Source: Streptomyces sp. Ag109_O5-1
Lineage (GTDB): Bacteria; Actinomycetota; Actinomycetes; Streptomycetales; Streptomycetaceae
Direction: 5' to 3'
Length of the DNA: 64,000 bases
NCBI RefSeq assembly: GCF_003814875.1
Contig: NZ_RKQF01000001.1
Coordinates: forward strand, 2,294,001-2,358,000
This document shows positions 15,726 to 24,349 of the stretch, in pieces; within the stretch, counting starts at the first letter, position 1, and every line of letters starts with the position of its first letter. A program made the translations under genes and the position numbers. The notes beneath the pieces are model-generated. The model ran no database searches and had not been told where the DNA came from. It worked only from the letters and a program-made list of their open reading frames with translations.

Positions 15726-18602
15726 ATGGAAGAACTGCTCCGACGGACCGAGTGGGGCACCTACCTGGAGGTCGACCGCCGGGGCACCCGGCTCGAGGCC
15801 GACGGCCGCCCGTGGCTGATCGCCTCCGGCATCGTCGAGGTGTTCGTGGTCGCCGAGGACGGACCCGGTCGCTGGCAGTTCCTCGGCGAGACCGCCGTCG
15901 GCACGGTCCTGCTCCCGCCGGTGCCGGGCACCGGCCGGGCGCTCCTGGTGCGCCCGGCCGACGGGACGCAGGTCGAGATCTTCCGCATCGATCGACCGGG
16001 CATGTGGGGCAATGACCTCGACGCCGGTATCGCCCGCGGGCTGAACCTGCTGCTCGGTTTCCCCGAGCGTGCGGTGCCACCGCGGCGCTGCACCCGTCTG
16101 AGCCCCGGGCACGAGGTCGAGCTGGCATCGGGCGAGCATGGCCGCCCGGCCGACCTGGTCTGGGTCACGGTGACGCAGGGTGAGGTGCGGGTCGACAGCG
16201 CCGACGGACACCGCACCGTGGCCGACGGCGAGTTTCTCGCCCTCACCGGCCAGGACTGGCTTGTCGCGGTCTCCGCCGCCCGGCTGACCGTCCGGTCCAC
16301 GAGCCGGCAGGTGGCCGAGGTGGGCTGGGCCTCGCTCTGCGCCGTGAGCACGGAGCTCGTGCTGCGGCTGGACCAGATCATCGAACAGCGCGACCGCCGC
16401 AGTATCCAGCAGTTGGAAGCGTCGGGCCGGGCGGATCAGGCCGCCGCCGGGCGTGCCGTACGGCTGCTGCGGACGGCGCTGCGTTCCAATCGGTCCGGCG
16501 TCCCGGCCGCCCCGGTTCCCGGTTCCGACGCGACGCTCGGCGCGTGCCGTATCGTCGCCGACGAACTGGGAATCGACCTGGCGATGCCGACCGTCACGGA
16601 GCGGGACCCGCGGATCGGTCCGATCGAGCAGGTGGCGGTCGCGGCGCGCCTGCGCAGCCGGGTCATCGGGCTGACCGGCGCCTGGTGGAAGACGGACGTG
16701 GGGCCCCTGGTCGGGCACCGGGCGGACGGTCATCAGCCGGTCGCCTTGGTCTTCCGGTTCGACGCCTACTACGCCCACGACCCGGAGACCGGGAACCGGA
16801 CCCGGGTGTCCGCGGGTAACCAGGCCGACTACGAGCCGGCCGGGGTGATGTTCTACCGCCCGCTTCCGGAATCGGCCGTGAGCACCTGGGGACTGCTGCG
16901 GTACGGCATCCGGGGCAGCGGCCGGGACATCCGGCGCCTGCTGACCAGCATCCTCGTCTCGGTCGGCCTGGCCGCCCTCGTGCCCCTGAGCTTCGGCCAG
17001 GTCCTCGGGCGTTTCGTCCTGGAGGCGAACGCCACGGCGATCGTGCAGGTCTGCATCGGTCTGGTGGTGGCCTCGCTCTCCTCGGCGGTCTTCGGGGTGT
17101 TGCAGAACATGGCTCTGCTGCGGGTCGAGGGGCGGCTGGAGTCCGAGTTGCAGGCGGCCGTCTGGGACCGGATGCTCCGGCTCCGGGCGACGTTCTTCCG
17201 CGGGTTCTCCACCGGCGAGCTGGCTGCGGCCGCCATAGGCGTCGGCAAGATCCGCTCGTCGCTCGCCGATGTGAGTTCGCCGCTGCTGTCCTCAGCCGCC
17301 GCGGTGGTGGTCAACCTCGTCGCCCTGCTGATCATCGCGCCGCCGCTGTGCGGTGTCGCCGCATTGTTCCTGTTGGTCCAAGGCATGTTCTTCCTGGCTG
17401 TCGGATCGCCGCAGCTGCGCTGGCAGCGCCGGTCGATCGCGCTGGGCAACGAGCTCACCGACCGCGTCCTCCACACCTTGCAGGGCCTCGGGAAGCTCCG
17501 CGTGACCAACGCGGTCGATCGTGCCTTCGCCCAGTGGGCCACGCTGTTTGCCCAGCACAAGGAGACCCAGAAGCGCGCCGGGTGGTACCAGAACGTCCTC
17601 ACCGTCTTCAACGCCGTGTATCTGCCCTTCTCCTCGCTGGTGGTCTATGCGCTGGTGGCCGCACACGGTCTCGGCGCGTTGTCCACCGCCGACTTCCTGA
17701 CCTTCAACACCACGCTCGGCGCGATCCTCAACGCCTCATCCCAGCTGACCAACTCGATCCTGTCCGTCACCAGCGTGGTGCCGATCTTCGACCGGCTCCG
17801 GCCGCTGCTGGCCGAGCCGCTGGAGGTGTCCAGCAGCAGCCTCGCGCCGCCGCCGCTGAACGGCGACATCGAGGTCAGGAATCTGACGTTCGGGTACGGC
17901 CCGGACAGCCCTCCGGTCCTCTCCGATCTGTCGTTCCGGATCGGCGCCGGCCAGATGGCGGCCATCGTGGGGCCGAGCGGATGCGGCAAGTCCACGCTGC
18001 TGCGGCTGCTGCTCGGCTTCGAACAGCCGTCGGCCGGCACGATCCTCTACGACGGTCAGGACCTCGCCCGGCTCGACCAGGCCGCGGTGCGGCGCCAGTG
18101 CGGAGTCGTGTTGCAGCAGGCCAGGCCGTTCCGCGGGTCGATCCTGCAGGCGATCACCGGCGGCCAGGACTACTCGATCGACGAGGCGTGGCAGGCGGCG
18201 GAGCTCGCCGGAATCGCTGACGACATCCGGGCGATGCCGATGACCATGCACACCCTGATCACCGACGGGAGTGCGTTCTCGGGCGGTCAGCGGCAGCGGC
18301 TGGTCATCGCGAACGCGCTGATCCGCAAGCCGCGGATTCTCTTCTTCGACGAGGCGACCAGCGCGCTGGACAATGCGACCCAACGGATCGTCACCAAGAG
18401 CACGCAGCGGCTGAACTCCACCCGGATCGTCATCGCCCACCGCCTGTCGACCGTCATGGAGGCCGACGACGTCATCGTCCTGGCCAACGGCCGGATCGTT
18501 CAGCAAGGCCCGCCGGCACAGCTGGTCGCCGACCGGTCCGGACTGTTCTACCAGCTGGTCCAGCAGCAGATGCCACACAGCATCTCGCAGGGGCTGTCAT
18601 GA
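15726..18602 (+). CDS. NHLM-type ABC transporter, permease/ATP-binding, no peptidase
   Basis: 958 aa. It lacks a C39 domain. The first 360 residues are a long soluble region typical of the second ABC protein of NHLM systems, with a cupin/cyclic-nucleotide-binding-like beta-rich start (VEVFVVAEDGPGRWQFLGE). Transmembrane helices span about 390-680. The ATPase has Walker A GPSGCGKST near 748, signature FSGGQRQRLVIANAL near 848 and ILFFDEATSALDNA. It probably pairs with the C39 exporter as a heteromeric complex together with HlyD. The start is ATG at 15726, two bases after the previous stop, and its stop overlaps a further ATG (18599). Confidence 0.88.
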   Translation: MEELLRRTEWGTYLEVDRRGTRLEADGRPWLIASGIVEVFVVAEDGPGRWQFLGETAVGTVLLPPVPGTGRALLVRPADGTQVEIFRIDRPGMWGNDLDAGIARGLNLLLGFPERAVPPRRCTRLSPGHEVELASGEHGRPADLVWVTVTQGEVRVDSADGHRTVADGEFLALTGQDWLVAVSAARLTVRSTSRQVAEVGWASLCAVSTELVLRLDQIIEQRDRRSIQQLEASGRADQAAAGRAVRLLRTALRSNRSGVPAAPVPGSDATLGACRIVADELGIDLAMPTVTERDPRIGPIEQVAVAARLRSRVIGLTGAWWKTDVGPLVGHRADGHQPVALVFRFDAYYAHDPETGNRTRVSAGNQADYEPAGVMFYRPLPESAVSTWGLLRYGIRGSGRDIRRLLTSILVSVGLAALVPLSFGQVLGRFVLEANATAIVQVCIGLVVASLSSAVFGVLQNMALLRVEGRLESELQAAVWDRMLRLRATFFRGFSTGELAAAAIGVGKIRSSLADVSSPLLSSAAAVVVNLVALLIIAPPLCGVAALFLLVQGMFFLAVGSPQLRWQRRSIALGNELTDRVLHTLQGLGKLRVTNAVDRAFAQWATLFAQHKETQKRAGWYQNVLTVFNAVYLPFSSLVVYALVAAHGLGALSTADFLTFNTTLGAILNASSQLTNSILSVTSVVPIFDRLRPLLAEPLEVSSSSLAPPPLNGDIEVRNLTFGYGPDSPPVLSDLSFRIGAGQMAAIVGPSGCGKSTLLRLLLGFEQPSAGTILYDGQDLARLDQAAVRRQCGVVLQQARPFRGSILQAITGGQDYSIDEAWQAAELAGIADDIRAMPMTMHTLITDGSAFSGGQRQRLVIANALIRKPRILFFDEATSALDNATQRIVTKSTQRLNSTRIVIAHRLSTVMEADDVIVLANGRIVQQGPPAQLVADRSGLFYQLVQQQMPHSISQGLS

Positions 18603-18611
18603 CGGCCCGAC

Positions 18612-18860
18612 GTGCGCGCCGTCAACTCGGGCCCGGCCGCCGGTGGCCCGACGCGTGTCGGGGGCGAGGTCCACCGGGCCCTCCATAAGGCGACGATGCG
18701 GCGATGTTCGGCCGGCCTCAGGATCTCGGCGGCGCATTTCATGATCACCCGGCTCCAGATGCTCCTGCCCCACATGCCGAGCAGCGGCTCGGCGCGGGTG
18801 CTGGCATGCAGCGCGATGGTCACCCAGGTATGGGACAAATTCGACGGACATTTCAAGTGA
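18612..18860 (+). CDS. 82-aa protein of unknown function in the RiPP operon
   Basis: A GTG at 18612, ten bases after the ABC gene, opens a frame whose third positions are about 85% G/C, consistent with real coding. The product is small and basic, with two Cys, four Met and a helical middle (HFMITRLQMLLPHMP), ending VTQVWDKFDGHFK. I recognise no family. It sits between exporter and radical SAM genes and ends 16 bases before the latter. It could be a second substrate, a recognition-element-like helper or a chaperone. A competing 29-codon frame from ATG 18599 has a better coupled start but no family support. Confidence 0.5.
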   Translation: MRAVNSGPAAGGPTRVGGEVHRALHKATMRRCSAGLRISAAHFMITRLQMLLPHMPSSGSARVLACSAMVTQVWDKFDGHFK

Positions 18861-18876
18861 TGGGCTGGATAAGTCG

Positions 18877-20340
18877 GTGTCAAAACAAGTTGTGCTGTTC
18901 AACGGTGTGTACGGGGTGACGCAGGAGGGCGGGAGCCCGTGGTTGCCCTTGTCGATTCTCACGATCGGAAGCTTCCTCAAACACCACGGGTACGACCCGG
19001 TCCTGCTGGACCCGCAGGTGCATCCGGATTGGAAGGACCGGCTGGCGGCGCTCACCGCGCAGGGTCCGGTCTATCTCGGCGTGACCTGTATGACGGGCCC
19101 GAGCATCTACAACGTTCTCGAGGCGATCGGGATCGCGAAGGGCGTCGACCCGACGACTCCGGTGGTGTGGGGCGGCTACCACGCCACCCTGCGGTACAGC
19201 GGCATCGTACGGGAGGGTCTCGCCGACGCGGTCACCCGCGGGCCGGGCGAGGACGCGGCGCTGGAGCTGGCGAGGATCTTCGAACACCGGCGCTCCGGCG
19301 ACGCCGAGCTGGCGGACGAGTTGCGCACCGTCTCCAACATCGCGTACGGCCCTGGCGGTGGCGGGCGGACCGGGCTGCGCCTGACGCCGAGCAAGCGGAT
19401 GCCCGATGTCAACGACCTGCCGCCGTGCGACTACACGCTGCTGGATCCCGAGCTGTACTACGTGGAGTCCGAGCGGACCCTGCCGTTCATCACGAGCTAC
19501 GGATGTCCGTACGCGTGCGCCTACTGTTCTGAGCCGACCAACAGCGGCCGCCGATGGCGCGGGCTCGCGCCGGAGCGCCTGGTGACCGAGATACACAACC
19601 TGGTGCGCGACTACCGGCCGCAGATCATCGACTTCATGGACCCCAACTTCTCCAGCGACCCCCGGCGGGTGGTGGCATTCGCCGAGGAGATGCGCAAGCG
19701 GCCGGTGAAGGTGGGCTTCATGGCCTGCATGCGTGCCCGGGACATCGTGATGATCTCCAAGCGGATGCCGATCCAGAACCTCGCCGACATCGGGTTCGAG
19801 CGTGTCTTCATCGGCGTGGAGTCCGGTTCCGACCGCCTGCTGACCCACCTCGACAAGGCCGCGACCACTCAGGACACCTTCGACGCGTGCCAGGCCCTGA
19901 GCGACGCCGGCATCCAGACCTGGACCAGCTTCATGCACGACCTGCCGACCGAGACGCCGGAGGAGAACGAGGAGACGCTGGCGATGGCGGAGCGGCTGAT
20001 CCAGCTAGAGGGCAACCTCCAGTCGCACCACTTCTACATGCCCTTCCCGGACACCCGTCTGTTCAAGGACGAGTTCAGCCACATCGACCTGACCCTGTTG
20101 CGCCAGGAAGACTGGGCGGAGAGCAGCACCAAGGGCAGCGTGCTGTGGCGTGGCCGGCCCGAATTCCGCAACCGGGTCGTCGACCGGCTCGAGAAGATGC
20201 GCGACGAGCGCCCGGACGTGTTCGCACTCACCGATCTGCCGGAGCGGACCAGCTGCGACGAGCCCGGCTCGCAAGCCGTCCTTGAGCCGAGCCTGAGCAG
20301 GACCTACCAGTCGCTCATCCAGGAGGACCTGGCGGGCTGA
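18877..20340 (+). CDS. B12-binding-domain radical SAM enzyme
   Basis: 487 aa. Residues 1-150 form a Rossmann-like cobalamin-binding domain (TIGSFLKHHGYDPVLLDPQ, VWGGYHAT, GPGEDAALEL). A classical DxHxxG cobalamin box is not evident. The radical SAM core carries Cys210-x3-Cys214-x2-Cys217 (SYGCPYACAYCSEP), followed by DFMDPNF and GVESGSDRLL motifs. Members of this class add methyl groups to unactivated carbons or make other C-C or C-S changes. Within this operon it probably acts on the leader peptide's core. The start is GTG 18877. It ends convergently with the DUF1152-like gene, with a shared hairpin terminator. Confidence 0.85.
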   Translation: MSKQVVLFNGVYGVTQEGGSPWLPLSILTIGSFLKHHGYDPVLLDPQVHPDWKDRLAALTAQGPVYLGVTCMTGPSIYNVLEAIGIAKGVDPTTPVVWGGYHATLRYSGIVREGLADAVTRGPGEDAALELARIFEHRRSGDAELADELRTVSNIAYGPGGGGRTGLRLTPSKRMPDVNDLPPCDYTLLDPELYYVESERTLPFITSYGCPYACAYCSEPTNSGRRWRGLAPERLVTEIHNLVRDYRPQIIDFMDPNFSSDPRRVVAFAEEMRKRPVKVGFMACMRARDIVMISKRMPIQNLADIGFERVFIGVESGSDRLLTHLDKAATTQDTFDACQALSDAGIQTWTSFMHDLPTETPEENEETLAMAERLIQLEGNLQSHHFYMPFPDTRLFKDEFSHIDLTLLRQEDWAESSTKGSVLWRGRPEFRNRVVDRLEKMRDERPDVFALTDLPERTSCDEPGSQAVLEPSLSRTYQSLIQEDLAG

Positions 20341-20347
20341 CGGACGG

Positions 20348-20381
20348 CCGCCTCGCCCGGGAGTCCTACCAGGCGAGGCGG
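20348..20381. terminator. Bidirectional terminator between convergent operons
   Basis: Perfect 10-bp inverted repeat, CCGCCTCGCC and GGCGAGGCGG, around a 14-base loop. It sits between the radical SAM stop (20340) and the convergent DUF1152-like stop (20366) and reaches into the latter's final codons. Confidence 0.7.
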
Positions 20382-22423
20382 ACCGCCACTGCGTGCCGGC
20401 GCGCCTCCATCACCAGGATGTGCCGCATGGCCGGCCGGACGTCGAGGAAACACCGCCACGGGTTCTCCTCGGCGAGTACGTACGCGGCCGGAATGTCCAG
20501 GCAGTGCAGGCCGGTCCGGCCGTCGAGGGCGGCGAGCCAGGCGAGCGGCGTCTTACCGAACCGCCGGGCGTCCGAGCCGTCCATCCGCCAGGCGGCATAC
20601 TGCTTCCGTACGGCCCGCGCGTCGGGCTCGCGCAGCTCGACGAGGCGCGCGCCGGCGTCGGTCAGGACCGCGGCGGCGTCCGCCGGGCTGTCGACGCCGG
20701 GCGCGACGATGGCGGACAGCACCGTCCACCCGGGCCGGGCGTCGGACAGTGCCGCGAGCGCGGCGAGAACCCGGTGGTCCTGGCTGGGGCTGGCATCGAC
20801 CGGGTCGACGCCGGCGGTGTCCCGGTAGAGCGAGTCGCCGCCGGTGTCGACGCCGATGATCACGGTAGCGCCGACCTCCGCCGCGATCGTCGTCAGATCG
20901 TCGCGGATCGTCGCCGGATCGAGGGAGTTCAGTAGGAACATCCGGGCCGGATCGGGGCTCTGGAGGGGCACGTCCTCAAGGAACCGCCAGGACCCGACGG
21001 GCCGTGTGCCGGTGCCCACCTCGACAGTGGCCGTGCCGACGCACCGGGACGCGTCGCGGACCCGGTTCTCGGCACGGCGCACCGAAACCACCACGGCGTC
21101 GCGCAACTTGAACCGGCCCTTGAGGATCAGCCGCAGCATCGCCGCCTGCACGCCGTCGGATCCGCCGCCCATGCCGACCACGATGCCGGTGCGACCGGCC
21201 AGCGGGAAAACCGTGCCGGCCGGGGGAAACCGGCGCTCGGCCGGGGGGATGAGCGGCCGTGGCCGTAACATCTCGCCATGGAGGTCGAACCGTACCTCGC
21301 CCAGGTGTGGTGGATCCGCACGGACCAGCGACTCGAGATCGGCGACGACGATGCCGTCCATGCCGGCACTGGCGATGCGCGCTTCCTGGAGCACGTGGGC
21401 GAAGAAGGTGAGGGCGAAGTCGACCGAGCGGATCGCGCAGAGCCGCCGCAGCAGCGCGGGCCCGTAGGCAGGCAGCGTGGCGCGACCGGCGATCCCGTCC
21501 CGGGCCAGTTCCTCGATCAGGATCACGCGCACCGCGCGGGGTTGCGCGCGGAACTCGGCCGCCAGCCGCGCGAACGACGGTCCGTCCAGGATCCGCAGGT
21601 GCAGAGCGAGCCGCGCGAGCGCCCGGCGCTCGGCGGTGTCGTCCGGAACAGACGTGCGGTCGGCCGCGGTCAGCCGCGCGATCTCGCCGTCCAGATAGGC
21701 GGTGAACCGGTCGGCGGGGTCGCCGGCCCCGCGGTCACGCAGGGTCCGGTTGAGGGCGCGCATCCGAGCCCAGGCAGCCGAGGTGAGCGTGGTCGAGACC
21801 GACTCGTCGTTGTGGCCACCGGCCCCGGCGACGTCCACGATCGACTTGACGATGTCGAGATCACGGGCGGCCGGGCCGAGATGCTGCTCGATGGCGACGA
21901 AATGCCCGGCGGGCACCTCGCCCTGGAGCAGCTTGGTGTAGCCCAGCTGCCACCGGCAGGCCTCGCGGATCAGGCGCCGGCCCTCGGGCGCGAGCCCGTC
22001 GAACGTCGGCAGCAGTGCCCGCCGGGCCGCCTCGTACCGCTCGTCGCCGAGGATCGTGGCCAGCACCGCGTCGTGGTCCGCGCCCGGCCCGGCCGACACC
22101 GCGCGGGCCAGACGCGGGTTCTTGCCGGCGTCGTGCACGGCGACGAAATAGCGTGCTGTCCGCAGCGCTGCGCGGTCCGGAAGCACCGCCCGCACCAGGT
22201 GGTGCAGTTCGAGGAAGTCCGCCGGGGCGAGGTGGGCGAGCCGCCGCCGGCGTCCCCGCCAGGCTTCGAGCAAACAGGCGTCGGAGAGCGCCGTACGCCG
22301 CGCCTCGGCCCGTCGCACGGCGTGGGCGGCGCCGGTAACCTCGGGACTGACGCTGACGCCGGGCTCGGTGAGGAGCGCGAACTCGGGCAGCGCGGACAGT
22401 GGTGCGAACGCGCCGCCGGCCAT
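20366..22423 (-). CDS. DUF1152-like protein with long helical N-terminal region
   Basis: 685 aa from ATG 22423, whose A overlaps the TIR gene's stop (TGATG). The first half is helical, with an HD-like element (YFVAVHDAGKN). The second half has a glycine-rich nucleotide-type loop (TGIVVGMGGGSDGVQA) and VIIGVDTGGDSLYRD, matching the GG-D-SL box of DUF1152 proteins, whose activity is unknown. No signal peptide or membrane helix. A frame extends 49 codons further upstream, but it overlaps the TIR coding sequence and lacks similarity. As last gene of the HIT/TIR/DUF1152 operon it is likely cytosolic and made stoichiometrically by coupling. Role inferred only: ligand sensing or nucleotide handling. 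Confidence 0.6.
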   Translation of the reverse strand: MAGGAFAPLSALPEFALLTEPGVSVSPEVTGAAHAVRRAEARRTALSDACLLEAWRGRRRRLAHLAPADFLELHHLVRAVLPDRAALRTARYFVAVHDAGKNPRLARAVSAGPGADHDAVLATILGDERYEAARRALLPTFDGLAPEGRRLIREACRWQLGYTKLLQGEVPAGHFVAIEQHLGPAARDLDIVKSIVDVAGAGGHNDESVSTTLTSAAWARMRALNRTLRDRGAGDPADRFTAYLDGEIARLTAADRTSVPDDTAERRALARLALHLRILDGPSFARLAAEFRAQPRAVRVILIEELARDGIAGRATLPAYGPALLRRLCAIRSVDFALTFFAHVLQEARIASAGMDGIVVADLESLVRADPPHLGEVRFDLHGEMLRPRPLIPPAERRFPPAGTVFPLAGRTGIVVGMGGGSDGVQAAMLRLILKGRFKLRDAVVVSVRRAENRVRDASRCVGTATVEVGTGTRPVGSWRFLEDVPLQSPDPARMFLLNSLDPATIRDDLTTIAAEVGATVIIGVDTGGDSLYRDTAGVDPVDASPSQDHRVLAALAALSDARPGWTVLSAIVAPGVDSPADAAAVLTDAGARLVELREPDARAVRKQYAAWRMDGSDARRFGKTPLAWLAALDGRTGLHCLDIPAAYVLAEENPWRCFLDVRPAMRHILVMEARRHAVAVRLAW

Positions 22424-23283
22424 CACCGCTGGCCGTGGCGGGCGTCCAGGACCGCGTGAGCGATCTTCTTCGAGATGATCTCGGCGTGCTTGCCAGCCTG
22501 CGTCGCGAGGTCCTCCGTCGAATTCAGCCATAGGTAGCCATGATGGAACAGGCTGTCGAACGGGCTGCACGAGTGTGCGGTCTCATAGATCGGCAGGAGG
22601 CGCTGGCGCGGTACCTTGCCCTGCAGGATTTCGGCCTCGAAGCAATGCGACCGGCGCAGCCCGAACGCGTTCGACAGCACGACCGCCACGAAACGACTCT
22701 GCCGGACGAAGACGTCCTCGAGGAATTCATCGATGTTCACGCCCAACAGGCGGTCCTGCTCGTTGAAGTCGTAGAAGACCGCATAGCCCAGCCGGACCAG
22801 GGCCTCGAACAGGGGCTCGACATAAGGGCGTTCCTCGGTGGCGAAGGAGAGCGCCACGTCGTACCGGATGTCCTGGGTCAGGTTCAGGTGGGGCAGTTCG
22901 CCTTCGACGGTGGCCCAGTCGGTCTGCCGCAACGCCTCCCGCAGGGCGTCGCCCGGCACCCGCAGCAGGCCCAGCCGCTGATCGAAGTCGATGAGGCCGG
23001 GCTCGGCGGCCTCGGCGAGGAACGCGGCCAGCAGACCGGTGTTCCAGACGGTCCGGATCGCCGCCGCGTCCCCCGGGAAGTCGCGGCAGCAGTCCTCGAG
23101 AAACATGTGGCCGGCGTTCGAGGCCGCGGTGGACTGCAACAGCCGCAGCAGCGGTGCCCGCGCGCCGACATTCACTTCGGGTCCGCGAGCCAGCCGGCCG
23201 ATCAGCGACGTCAGGGCCGGGTCGTCGACCGGGGCCGGGGAACGGGGCACCGTCAGATTCTGGACCTCGGCCAGCTGGGTCAT
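22423..23283 (-). CDS. TIR-domain protein
   Basis: 286 aa. Residues 1-135 are helical with no family I know. Residues 140-280 form a TIR domain: RYDVALSFATEERPYVEPLF, then AVFYDFNEQDRLLG, SRFVAVVLSNAFGLRRSHCF and the likely catalytic Glu218 in CFEAE. Bacterial TIR domains of this type often hydrolyse NAD+ or make cyclic ADP-ribose signals in immunity systems. TIR-like FxsC proteins are also known in some radical SAM peptide clusters, which fits the setting. The start ATG at 23283 overlaps the upstream stop (ATGA), and the stop overlaps the next start. Confidence 0.75.
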   Translation of the reverse strand: MTQLAEVQNLTVPRSPAPVDDPALTSLIGRLARGPEVNVGARAPLLRLLQSTAASNAGHMFLEDCCRDFPGDAAAIRTVWNTGLLAAFLAEAAEPGLIDFDQRLGLLRVPGDALREALRQTDWATVEGELPHLNLTQDIRYDVALSFATEERPYVEPLFEALVRLGYAVFYDFNEQDRLLGVNIDEFLEDVFVRQSRFVAVVLSNAFGLRRSHCFEAEILQGKVPRQRLLPIYETAHSCSPFDSLFHHGYLWLNSTEDLATQAGKHAEIISKKIAHAVLDARHGQR

Positions 23284-24008
23284 GCCATCCGCCTTTCGTG
23301 GGTGCTCGACGTGAACGCACGGAAGTCGTGGGCGGTCTGGCTGGTCCGTTCCGGCGAACGGGTCTGCCAGTCCCGGAAGTCGCCCTCGCCCAGCTGCTCG
23401 GCGAGCGAGAACTTCAGGTGGGAGTCCTCCAAGGCGGTCCAGGACGATTCGCTGCCGGGCAGGATCAGCCGGGAATCCACGCAGCGGCCGTCCAGGAACT
23501 TACGGGTCACGACGTACGGCCGGCCGGCGGCTGCCCGGCCCAGGTCGGACAGATCGTCGAGCTGGGTGACCACGACGGCGGGATCCATCGTCCGTACGAG
23601 CCGCTCCACGTCGATCTCCCCGGGCCACGAACAGTAGTGGGCGTGATGCCAGAAGCCGCTGCGGCCCAGCAGTTGACCGCCGCCTGCCCGGCCCTGCTCG
23701 TAGAAGACGGTCGCCCGGCCTCCGCGCCACCGGGTGAACGTGTCGGCGATCCGCTCGAACTCCTCGACGTCCCGTGCCCAGCCGTCGGCGGCGACCGAGA
23801 AACACGGATCGGCCACCCCCGACCGGGGGAATTGGAATGCGACCAGACTCGAGGGCACCACCTGGCCCAACGGCGAGATGATGTTGAGATCGCCGGCGCG
23901 GCCCAGCCGCTGCTCATCCGAGAAATCATTGGTGCAGAACGCGCAACGGCCATCGCTCGTTTCGTTCGTGCCCCCGCGTCCTGACCGATAGCTGGCGAGT
24001 ACGGTCAC
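23280..24008 (-). CDS. HIT-like (nucleotide hydrolase/transferase superfamily) protein
   Basis: 242 aa from a GTG at 24008, chosen for the GAAGGGAT ribosome site seven bases upstream; the frame is open to 24170 but poor in coding features there. Cys22-x2-Cys25 near the start suggests a zinc site. ATVFYEQGRAGGG followed by GFWHHAHYC (His120, 121, 123) resembles the E-x-G ... H-x-H-x-H region of HIT/GalT-type proteins, which bind or cleave nucleotide phosphates. One His of the canonical triad is not obvious, so activity is uncertain. First gene of a three-gene coupled operon, divergent from the second radical SAM gene. Confidence 0.5.
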   Translation of the reverse strand: MTVLASYRSGRGGTNETSDGRCAFCTNDFSDEQRLGRAGDLNIISPLGQVVPSSLVAFQFPRSGVADPCFSVAADGWARDVEEFERIADTFTRWRGGRATVFYEQGRAGGGQLLGRSGFWHHAHYCSWPGEIDVERLVRTMDPAVVVTQLDDLSDLGRAAAGRPYVVTRKFLDGRCVDSRLILPGSESSWTALEDSHLKFSLAEQLGEGDFRDWQTRSPERTSQTAHDFRAFTSSTHERRMA

Positions 24009-24349
24009 CACGACATCCCTTCGACGGCGACGATGCAGCTCACAGAAAAGCAGAAGGTGTTCTCGTCGGCACCGAAGGCCTCTGTTTATCTCGGTCGGTA
24101 TTTCAGTGACCCGGCCGAGATACGCACCGAAAGACGTTGCCCCAGCCGTTGACTCGTCGACGACGGCCATGCGTACATCAAAGCGTTATCGACCGAGGAG
24201 ATGCCTCTGAGCTGCCCACCGATCGGACTGGATCCGCGGACGAACACCGCAGTGGCCGGTCGAGGTCGCCCACAGCGCACGGTGCGCATCGACACCGGTG
24301 ACGGCGGCCGGGAGACTTGCCCCCTATCGCAGACATTGTGAGGTCACCA
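24009..24349. promoter_or_regulatory. Divergent control region, HIT operon versus radical SAM-SPASM operon
   Basis: About 340 bases separating the two starts. It contains the GAAGGGAT ribosome site for the HIT-like gene at its left end and GAGG (24340-24343) for the radical SAM gene at its right. I find no strong palindrome and cannot assign promoter boxes. In-frame codons extending both genes into this region exist but look non-coding. Confidence 0.45.

Noticed and set aside
21278..22459. Plus-strand frame of about 390 codons opposite the DUF1152-like gene
   Set aside because: No recognisable motif; third-position bias supports the minus-strand gene.
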